Origin: Lactiplantibacillus daoliensis
Lineage (GTDB): Bacteria; Bacillota; Bacilli; Lactobacillales; Lactobacillaceae
Direction of reading: 5' to 3'
Assembly (NCBI RefSeq): GCF_005405005.1
Contig: NZ_BJDH01000011.1
Span: 1-64,000 of the forward strand
Length of the DNA: 64,000 nucleotides
Shown piece after piece: positions 57,705 to 64,000 of this stretch. Each line of letters opens with the position of its first letter. Positions within the stretch are counted from its first letter, which is position 1. The notes below the pieces were generated by a model. The model worked only from the letters and a program-made list of their open reading frames with translations, was not told the origin of the DNA and ran no database searches. The translations under genes and the position numbers were made by a program.

Positions 57705-58874
57705 TTAATCTTGAACCATATAAGCTTCAATACCAGCTTGCAACCGTTTTAGACCATCCGTTAATTCTGCCGTTGGACAAGCGATGTTAATTCTCAAGAA
57801 GTACTTGCCATCACCACGATAGACATCTCCCGCAGAAAGAAATAACCCAGTTTCCGAGCGAATAAATGTGGCTAACTCACTCGCATCCGCTGCGACCGCG
57901 CTGATGTCTAGCCAGATTAAATAGGTTGCCTGAGCTTCGATGACTTTAACAGCTGGTAGATTTTTAGCCACAAAAGTCTGCAGTTGACGCTGATTGTCTG
58001 CAATCTTAGTCCGTAGTTCAGCAACCCACGCATGTCCCTCACGATAAGCCGCGATACTCCCCGGAATCGCAAATGAGTTGGGCTCAGCGAGTTCGTCATT
58101 GTTAATGGCTCGACTCACACGCTCGCGAATTGCCTGGTCTGGCATGATCAAAGTCGCCGCATGAAGTGCCGCAACATTGAAAGTTTTGCTAGGTGAGATG
58201 CAGCTAATGCTATTTGCGGCCACTGGCGCACTTAATGATGAAAATGGCGTATAGTCCTGACCATTCAACGTTAAATCACAATGAATCTCGTCAGCTAATA
58301 TTAAAACGTGATGCTTCAAAGCCAGTTCACCAATATGTTGTAAGTCGGCGCGGGACCACACGATTCCAATCGGATTTTGCGGATTGCACAGAATCATCAT
58401 CGTTGTTAATGGTTCCGCCAACTTTTGCTCTAAATCGGTAAAATCAATCGTGTACTGACCATCATTTTCAACTAAATCACTGGAAAGTGTGTGTCGGCCA
58501 TTATTTTCAATTGAATGATAAAACATGTTATAGACTGGCGCCTGTACCAGCACGTTATCCCCTGGTGCAGTCATTTTGCGCACAATTGATGAAATAGCTG
58601 GCACAACCCCAGTACAAAACATCAGCCAGTCCAATTGTGGTCGAAAATGGTGCTCAGTTGCCCACCAATCAGCTACTGCTTCATAATAACTCGTTGGAAT
58701 TTCTTCATAACCGAAAATGCCAAAGGCCGCCCGCTTTTTCAGTGCTGTGATAATTTCTGGTGCCGTTTGAAAGTCCATGTCGGCAATCCACATCGGTAAT
58801 TCCCCAGGCTTGACGTTCCACTTAGCTGAATTCGTATGACGCCGATCGATAATTGTTTCAAAATCATACTGCAT
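57705..58874 (-). CDS. MalY/PatB-type PLP-dependent C-S lyase/aminotransferase
   Basis: From ATG 58874 a 389-residue enzyme. Its N-terminal FETIIDRRHTNSAKW and PMWIADMDF are typical of PatB (cystathionine beta-lyase type). The pocket shows CNPQNPIG, LADEIHCDL and the Schiff-base Lys in SPSKTFN. It cleaves cystathionine or cysteine conjugates, giving thiols and pyruvate, and may form sulfur aroma compounds. It overlaps the end of the DUF3737 gene by 11 bases, so it is co-translated. The frame open from 58925 adds 17 residues without a site. Confidence 0.93.
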   Translation of the reverse strand: MQYDFETIIDRRHTNSAKWNVKPGELPMWIADMDFQTAPEIITALKKRAAFGIFGYEEIPTSYYEAVADWWATEHHFRPQLDWLMFCTGVVPAISSIVRKMTAPGDNVLVQAPVYNMFYHSIENNGRHTLSSDLVENDGQYTIDFTDLEQKLAEPLTTMMILCNPQNPIGIVWSRADLQHIGELALKHHVLILADEIHCDLTLNGQDYTPFSSLSAPVAANSISCISPSKTFNVAALHAATLIMPDQAIRERVSRAINNDELAEPNSFAIPGSIAAYREGHAWVAELRTKIADNQRQLQTFVAKNLPAVKVIEAQATYLIWLDISAVAADASELATFIRSETGLFLSAGDVYRGDGKYFLRINIACPTAELTDGLKRLQAGIEAYMVQD

Positions 58875-59718
58875 GGCGCACACCGCTTTCATTGTCCACT
58901 GAAATAGTCGTTTGTTTAGGATCATCCATAATCACTTGTTGAATCGCCTGAGCATGAATCTTACCACTGATTGGATTCTTAACGCTGTCAATACTTGAAA
59001 CGATGTCGGCATCAATATCTTTACAATATTCAAAGGCCAAGTCAGTATTTAATAATGTGCAGTTTTCAAGCGTCAGTCCATCCATGTAACAGAGGCCTTG
59101 ATCACTTTCAATCGTACAGTTCACAAAACGTACATTCTTTGAGTTCCAGCCTAAATATTCACCAATAATTTTTGAATCATAAACCGTGACGTTTTCACAA
59201 TTCCACAAGGCATCTTTCGTCATCAACGTGGCGTTGTGAATTTCGATGTTTTTAGCCCCATCAAAGGCATAGTTGCCGACTAGATTAAAGTCACGAATCT
59301 TGATATTTTCACTGTTCATCCCAAAGTAGTTACCGGCAGCCTGAACATCATGAATATCGATATCCCGGCTATTCCATAACGTTTCTTCTGCATGAGGCAT
59401 GTGAACGTGATCTAACTTAATTCGACTTGCCCGCCGGAATAGTTTAGGCGCTTGTAAGGTACTATTCGTAATCGTAATGTCATCGGTATACCAAATCCCA
59501 GACCGTGACATTTCTTCAAAAATCGAGTTATTTACTCGAATATGACGACTGTACCAAAGTGGATATTTCCACTTAAAAATCGATTGTTCTAATTCGATAT
59601 TTTGGCTTTCCTTTAACGGCGACTCACCGTCTGCAAAAGTACTATTTTCAATGTGTAAATCGCGTGCCTTAAATAAGGCCCGTTCACCGGTTAATAATTG
59701 TTGATTAATCATTTTCAT
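58864..59718 (-). CDS. DUF3737 family right-handed beta-helix protein
   Basis: A 284-residue protein built of repeated short strands (for example SRHIRVNNSIFEE, SRDIDIHDVQAAG, SENIKIRDFNLVG, SKNVRFVNCTIES) with a period of about 20-23 residues. This gives a parallel beta-helix like pectate lyases, though no catalytic Asp or Arg cluster is evident. The N-terminal LTGERALFKARDLHIENS is the DUF3737 hallmark. Coupling with PatB is recurrent in lactobacilli as I remember it. No signal peptide, so it is cytoplasmic. Function unknown. The ATG follows GAGAAAGAAGTTTTAATTA. Confidence 0.88.
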   Translation of the reverse strand: MKMINQQLLTGERALFKARDLHIENSTFADGESPLKESQNIELEQSIFKWKYPLWYSRHIRVNNSIFEEMSRSGIWYTDDITITNSTLQAPKLFRRASRIKLDHVHMPHAEETLWNSRDIDIHDVQAAGNYFGMNSENIKIRDFNLVGNYAFDGAKNIEIHNATLMTKDALWNCENVTVYDSKIIGEYLGWNSKNVRFVNCTIESDQGLCYMDGLTLENCTLLNTDLAFEYCKDIDADIVSSIDSVKNPISGKIHAQAIQQVIMDDPKQTTISVDNESGVRHAV

Positions 59719-59828
59719 TTAATTAAAACTTCTTTCTCTAAGTAACGATGCTAATTAAGATTCAATGATTATTTTAATAGCTTCGAGTTGGTCTAAGGCA
59801 ACCCCTTTAGCAAAAAAAGTTCAAAAAT

Positions 59829-61004
59829 TCAATCCACCACTCGCTCAGTAACCCTTTGACGACGAAATTCAAGCTGAATTGCAGCAGTCATTAGGATAAG
59901 TCCGCCACTCAAAACTAGTAGTCCCCAAATGCCCCACCATTGGACTAGCTGTGGTGCTAAATAAGCGCCCAGCGCGGCAGTACCATCTGTAAAAACCAAG
60001 GTTAATGCCAGCAACCGACTGACAAAGTTAGCCGGTACTTGTGTTTGAAAATAGGTATAAAATTTCAGATTAAAACAACCACGTAGACTTCCCAGCAACC
60101 ATAAACCAACCCCAAACAACGGTGGTAGTGGCACTAACATTAATAGACTTATTAGTGCACCATAGCTCAGTTGAACGGCAGTTAAGCGCGGCAACCAGCG
60201 TTTAAGCAGTGGTGCCATAATGATGCCACCCGCTTCACAACCGAGATAAAGTGATAGCGCAAGCTTCGAGTGCCAAGTCGTTAAAACTAGCCACGGTACA
60301 AAGACCGCGACGACCGCATCCACTAAACAGCCGATGATTGCTAAACTTGTCAACTTGATTAGGTCTGGCCGTTGCCGAAATAACCGCCAAGCTGGTGACA
60401 GCTTTGGTCGTTTCACTGACTGTTGAACTGCCAAGGGCCGCAATTGGAATCGCTGATCTAACCATGCCGAACATAAGAAAGCGCCCCCCATTATCAGGAT
60501 CAAACTCCGGGCGGGGACCCAGATCAGCAAACTCGCAATTAACATCGAAGCACTAATAATTGCGACTTGGCGAATTTGGGTTTGAAACCCATTGACACGG
60601 GTAATCTGCTGCGGGGCAAATAAGCGTGGCACGATGGTCTTATTACCTAATTTATAAAAGACACCAATAGCTTTATTCACGACCGAAACCGTCGCCAACG
60701 TGACCACTTGCCAAGTTGGATTCGTCATCACTAACGCCGCAGCAACAAATAATAATCCCGTCAGCAGATCAGTAACGAGCATCACAATTTTCGGATTGGT
60801 CCGTTCAATCAGCACTCCAGCCACTAAATTTAATATTAATGCTGGTGCCATCGTCAGTGCTAAGACCTGCCCTAATAACTTAGGACTGCCAGTCGCTTCA
60901 ATTAATTGGACCGATACTAAATACATAAACCCATAAAAACCAAAGAATGTAATTGCCATACTGACTAAGTAGTAACTGAAATTATGTGAATGTGTTTCTC
61001 GCAA
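59829..61004 (-). CDS. MFS transporter (12 TM, MdtG/Bmr-like)
   Basis: A 391-residue protein with about 12 hydrophobic segments. The start VSMAITFFGFYGFMYLVSVQLIEATGSPKLLG and the loop after TM2 (GVLIERTNPKIV, motif A-like) put it in the major facilitator group often labelled macrolide or multidrug exporter. It lacks other family hallmarks, so the substrate is open. The TTG at 61004 follows AAAGGGGATGAAAAGTGG. No ATG in frame lies close to that site. It is flanked upstream by repeat copy F. Confidence 0.82.
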   Translation of the reverse strand: MRETHSHNFSYYLVSMAITFFGFYGFMYLVSVQLIEATGSPKLLGQVLALTMAPALILNLVAGVLIERTNPKIVMLVTDLLTGLLFVAAALVMTNPTWQVVTLATVSVVNKAIGVFYKLGNKTIVPRLFAPQQITRVNGFQTQIRQVAIISASMLIASLLIWVPARSLILIMGGAFLCSAWLDQRFQLRPLAVQQSVKRPKLSPAWRLFRQRPDLIKLTSLAIIGCLVDAVVAVFVPWLVLTTWHSKLALSLYLGCEAGGIIMAPLLKRWLPRLTAVQLSYGALISLLMLVPLPPLFGVGLWLLGSLRGCFNLKFYTYFQTQVPANFVSRLLALTLVFTDGTAALGAYLAPQLVQWWGIWGLLVLSGGLILMTAAIQLEFRRQRVTERVVD

Positions 61005-61159
61005 CCACTTTTCATCCCCTTTGGCTGAATACTCATGAAACTATTACCAGTGTTGTACATGAGTGAGTCAAACAACTAATTTGTTTTATCCTAATTGTAC
61101 CCGTCTCGACTGCCGAAAACTAGCGCGTTTATTTTTATATTCTTTCAATTTTTTAATAA

Positions 61160-61688
61160 TTAAAGTTTGAAAGACTCAAAAGCATCACAAATATTGCAGT
61201 AACAGTAACCAGTGCGCCTAAAGTAGACTCACCTAAATTTTAGCGCTCCGTCAGTCAAAACCGGTGTGCTGTGAGGGGACGGCGCCAGCCAAGGTACGGT
61301 CTCAAAGCCGACAAAACACGTCTTTGAATTGCCCCGCGAGATTAGTCAGCCAGGAACGCAGACTAATCTCGCCGACACTGCACACCGATTTCGACTGACT
61401 CCGCTAACCGTAACTAACTGATTGATTGGAGGTCATTGCCGATAGTATCGGACGTGCAGGTGGCGTTTGACCGGCGTTCCTTTTGCCGGCCTTACACCAT
61501 GGACAGCTCGGAGATTTGCGGTCTTGGCAAAGCTTCTGGGCGAGGTTCAAGACGTTTCTTAGGCTTGGACCGGTTCCTCGTCCGCATGCTATCGACAACA
61601 ACCGGAAGTAGCAGTGATCGACTAGTTTTCATTACCTGATTGTTGACTTAATGGTGCAGACCAGTAATTTTCAACTTTCAATTTTTTG
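61160..61688 (-). repeat. Dispersed repeat copy F (near full-length, about 529 bp)
   Basis: Begins TTAAAGTTTGAAAGACTC and ends with TTTTCAACTTTCAATTTTTTG, imperfect terminal repeats. It is an opposite-orientation match to copy C along its length, with R-module hairpin GCGAGATTAGTC/GACTAATCTCGC (61336-61372) and the L-module in the right half. The closing stem of the R-module pairs about 18 of 20 bases. A 19-bp direct repeat with one mismatch (61142-61160 and 61675-61693) flanks or overlaps its ends. No clear 8-bp target duplication. The short frames inside are not credible genes. Confidence 0.92.
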
Positions 61689-61691
61689 ATA

Positions 61692-61727
61692 ATAAAAAAA
61701 CAGCGACCCATTAATGCAGTCGCTGTC
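61692..61727 (-). terminator. Terminator of the 44-residue ORF
   Basis: Minus strand: ACAGCGAC, loop TGCATTAATGG, GTCGCTGT and seven T. It directly follows the small gene and supports its reality. Confidence 0.85.
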
Positions 61728-61732
61728 TTAGC

Positions 61733-61867
61733 TTACTTCAATTTGATTTTAATTTTTAACTTTTTAGGATACGCCGACTCACGAAGTCGTAAGACCGCAA
61801 TCACCAAATTCAACCCACTCAACAAGCACATTAAGCCAGCTGTTAACACAGCACCTTTTCGTAACAT
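61733..61867 (-). CDS. Small membrane protein, 44 residues
   Basis: An ATG at 61867 lies five bases after GAGGTGG and opens a frame of 44 codons ending in TAA at 61735-61733. The product starts MLRKGAVLTAGLM, has one hydrophobic helix (about residues 6-26: VLTAGLMCLLSGLNLVIAVL) and ends in a very basic tail (KKLKIKIKLK). A strong terminator follows at once. It lies 41 bp after the stop of the ABC exporter gene on the same strand and may be part of that operon. The function is unknown; it may be an accessory peptide of the exporter. Confidence 0.7.
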   Translation of the reverse strand: MLRKGAVLTAGLMCLLSGLNLVIAVLRLRESAYPKKLKIKIKLK

Positions 61868-61908
61868 GTGCGCCACCTCGCGTTTATTTACATTCAGCTT
61901 AACACAGT

Positions 61909-63696
61909 TTACTTGGCATGCGCCGAATTTTGTAATTGAATCATATCATAGTAGTACCCTTGTTGGGTCAGTAACTCATCATTTGTCCCACGTTCCACAA
62001 TTTTTCCTTGATGTAACACTAAAATCAAGTCAGCATTTTGAATCGTCGATAACCGATGAGCAATCGCAATCGTTGTCCGATTTCGTTGAATGCGACTCAA
62101 TCCAGTCTGAATCATTTCTTCGGTTTCCGTATCCACATTGGCCGTCGCTTCATCCAAAATTAAGATTTTGGGATCAGTGACGATCGTCCGTGCAAATGAA
62201 ATCAGTTGGCGTTGACCAGAGGAATAACTTGCCCCGCGTTCAATCACTCGCGACTCATAATTTTGTGGCAACTCATCAATAAATTCATTGGCCGTCACAA
62301 ACTTAGCCGCCGCTTCAACTTGTTCATCTGAGATTGACTCGTCAAACATCCGAATATTTGATTTAATATCACCATAAAACATGAATGGCTCTTGTAAAAC
62401 CAGCCCCAGTTTCTGGCGTAATTCTTTCGCTGGATAATCACGAATATCACGATCATCAATTAAGACTTCACCAGATTGGAATTCATAGAACCGCATTAAA
62501 ACATTGATAGTTGAAGTTTTGCCACTCCCAGTCTGACCAACCAAAGCAACCGTTTGACCAGGTTCAGCGACAAATGACACATCATTTAAAACTGGATGTA
62601 CCCCATCATAAGCAAAGGTCACATGTTTAAACTCAATCTTCCCACGCGTAATTTTTGCATCCGGATCGGCATGTTGCGCTGGTGCGATCGTTTGATCATC
62701 CATAATCCGCAAAACCCGTGATCCCGCAACGACCCCATCTTGAAAATCGGAGAGATTATCCATCATTTGAGTCATTGGATTGTAAAAGTTATCCAGGTAA
62801 GTAATGAACGCGTAAACAACCCCAGCCGCCACGTAACCATTTAAGCCACGAACACCGAAGAAACCTAGAATCATGACCGTTCCTAAAGCGTAAAACAAGT
62901 TGATGATGGGACTCAAAAGTAACGAATTGGTTCGAATCATCGCCTGTCGCGTCTTAAAATAAGCATCATTGGTGTGATCAAATTCATCGTTGATTCGCCG
63001 TTCTTGTCGGAACTGCTGAATAACGCTAATGCCAGTAATGGCTTCACTTAACTTCGTATTTAATTCACTCAACCGTTCCCGCATCCGTCGATAAACGCGT
63101 GAACTATACCGTTGATAATACCAAATCGAAACAGCCAAAAATGGCATGAATACGAGTAACCACAAAGCAATCTCGTGGTCCGTAAAATACATGGCTAAAA
63201 ATGACGAAATTACGGCAAAAAAGGCCGTAAATAAGGTATTGAATAGCGCCCAGAAATTAGAAAATGACATCGTATCGTTGGTCAACCGTGACAAGATTGA
63301 GCCACCAGGTACTTGGTCAAAATACCGCATGCCCATCCGATGCAACTTCTGGAACAACTGACGCCGGACGTTTTCCAACATGTACTCGGCACCCATCGTA
63401 CTCGTGTAATTCTGGAAGAACTGCATCGCCGCACGAACGATCATGCCAAAGAAGTACAGGCCAGCAAAATACCACAGAATTGCAATCGTTGCCTGACCCG
63501 TTCGTAAATAACGGTCAATAAACAGTTGCAGTACCTTTGGTAAATAGATATTAACTAGGCTAATGAGGCCTGACATCATAATCGTCGTGATAAAGAACCA
63601 TTTGAATGGCTTGGCATAGGGCAATAATCGCCGAATGACCGTCAACTGTTCCTTGACCGGCATGCTTCGCGCCCAAACTGATTGACGTTGTGCCAT
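61909..63696 (-). CDS. ABC exporter half-transporter with canonical ATPase site (heterodimeric MDR, LmrD/YheH-like)
   Basis: A 595-residue protein: residues ~1-330 are six transmembrane helices of ABC type I exporter fold and residues ~345-590 are the ATPase. The Walker A is GQTGSGKTST, the signature SSGQRQLISFART, the Walker B LILDEATANVD with the catalytic Glu, and the switch IAHRLSTIQ. It is coupled (TAATG) with the gene upstream, which has Asp in place of that Glu. The pair therefore forms an asymmetric heterodimer of the LmrCD/BmrCD type. Drug or lipid-like substrates are likely. Confidence 0.93.
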   Translation of the reverse strand: MAQRQSVWARSMPVKEQLTVIRRLLPYAKPFKWFFITTIMMSGLISLVNIYLPKVLQLFIDRYLRTGQATIAILWYFAGLYFFGMIVRAAMQFFQNYTSTMGAEYMLENVRRQLFQKLHRMGMRYFDQVPGGSILSRLTNDTMSFSNFWALFNTLFTAFFAVISSFLAMYFTDHEIALWLLVFMPFLAVSIWYYQRYSSRVYRRMRERLSELNTKLSEAITGISVIQQFRQERRINDEFDHTNDAYFKTRQAMIRTNSLLLSPIINLFYALGTVMILGFFGVRGLNGYVAAGVVYAFITYLDNFYNPMTQMMDNLSDFQDGVVAGSRVLRIMDDQTIAPAQHADPDAKITRGKIEFKHVTFAYDGVHPVLNDVSFVAEPGQTVALVGQTGSGKTSTINVLMRFYEFQSGEVLIDDRDIRDYPAKELRQKLGLVLQEPFMFYGDIKSNIRMFDESISDEQVEAAAKFVTANEFIDELPQNYESRVIERGASYSSGQRQLISFARTIVTDPKILILDEATANVDTETEEMIQTGLSRIQRNRTTIAIAHRLSTIQNADLILVLHQGKIVERGTNDELLTQQGYYYDMIQLQNSAHAK

Positions 63697-64000
63697 TATT
63701 GCACCGCCCCTTCCACTTTAGTTTCTAATTGTTGGCGCTCAAAAATTTCTTGATACCAACCATGTTGTTGCATTAATTGTGAATGCGTTCCGCGTTCGAC
63801 AATCCGACCTTCATCCATCACGATGATTTCATCCGCGTTCATGACCGAACTCAAGCGATGAGCGGCAATAATCGTGGTCTTGTCGGCCCGTTCCGCCTTC
63901 AAATTAGCGAGAATCTCCGCTTCCGTTTCTGCATCCACGGCTGATAACGCATCGTCTAAAATCAATAACTCTGGGTTAATCAACAGGGCCCGCGCAATGG
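63696..64000 (-). CDS. ABC exporter half-transporter with degenerate ATPase site, partial (5' end outside the window)
   Basis: Only the C-terminal 101 residues are inside the window, opening IARALLINPELLILDDALSAVDAETE. The Walker B ends in Asp-Asp rather than Asp-Glu, so its ATP site is non-catalytic, as in LmrC/BmrC and YheI. The switch HRLSSVMNADEI is present. Its stop overlaps the start of the partner gene by one base. The frame runs off the right edge at 64000; the signature, Walker A and membrane domain lie beyond. Confidence 0.92.
   Translation of the reverse strand, partial: IARALLINPELLILDDALSAVDAETEAEILANLKAERADKTTIIAAHRLSSVMNADEIIVMDEGRIVERGTHSQLMQQHGWYQEIFERQQLETKVEGAVQ

Noticed and set aside
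61686-62180. 164-codon plus-strand frame
   Set aside because: Antisense shadow of the ABC exporter and of the 44-residue gene, beginning in a terminator.
1-64000. CRISPR arrays, tRNA genes, prophage or transposase genes
   Set aside because: None seen on either strand. The repeats found are dispersed, inverted and long, not arrays with regular spacers.

Overview
The window looks like chromosome of a lactic acid bacterium of the Lactiplantibacillus plantarum group. The evidence is the rRNA-leader box at the left edge, a tyrS T-box leader, AGGAGG-type ribosome sites, low-to-moderate GC, and a gene set typical of that group (oleate hydratase, paired TagE/Gtf glycosyltransferases, DUF3737-PatB, an Apf-like LysM protein, DUF4811 with a DHA2 exporter). 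This is judged by eye, not by a search. No phage, plasmid, CRISPR or transposase gene was seen.

Layout. 1-500: three tandem near-consensus promoters and an rRNA leader reading left out of the window. 0.5-14 kb: ECF S component, tyrS, DHA2 exporter with MarR, C39-like peptidase, orphan HPK10 kinase, DUF554, a DAACS symporter, YagU, and an HrtBA-like ABC pair. 14-25 kb: a TipA-like MerR regulator; a nucleoside hydrolase plus ECF S operon behind a preQ1-I-like motif (probable queuosine/queuine salvage); TetR and oleate hydratase; a P2-type ATPase; a NapA antiporter. 25-33 kb: membrane proteins, a YafQ/DinJ-type toxin-antitoxin pair, a frameshifted HAD gene, a DHA2/DUF4811 pair, and YeiH with a LysR regulator. 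33-45 kb: two coupled GtfA/GtfB-type glycosyltransferases opposite a secreted Ser/Thr/Ala-rich LysM/Apf-like protein; adaA/ogt; a NatAB-like exporter; a MerR-controlled cupin-CMD-SDR operon; GtrA and an M20 deacylase. 45-64 kb: an FtsX-type ABC exporter, two sugar O-acetyltransferases, signal peptidase I, a cluster of small genes ending in a degenerate histidine phosphatase, UspA, hydrolases, PatB/DUF3737, an MFS transporter, a 44-residue membrane ORF, and a heterodimeric ABC exporter cut by the right edge.

The most unusual feature is a dispersed non-coding repeat family with copies A (13.8 kb), B (22.3 kb), C (32.8 kb), D (48.7-49.0 kb), E1 (53.1 kb), E2 (53.6 kb) and F (61.2 kb). Full-length copies are about 530-560 bp and have imperfect terminal inverted repeats near CTAAAGTTGAAAG. 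Copy C has a perfect 8-bp target duplication. Each full copy holds two modules closed by long stems. Helices keep pairing across copies although both strands of the stem have changed, which points to selection on a folded RNA or single-stranded DNA. Copies A and B are internal deletions at GACCG microhomologies. Copies A, B and C lie between a stop codon and that gene's terminator, so they should be transcribed in 3' UTRs. I do not recognise this family.

CDS starts were chosen by ribosome-binding site and several are shorter than the longest possible ORF. All functions are inferred from motifs and family resemblance.
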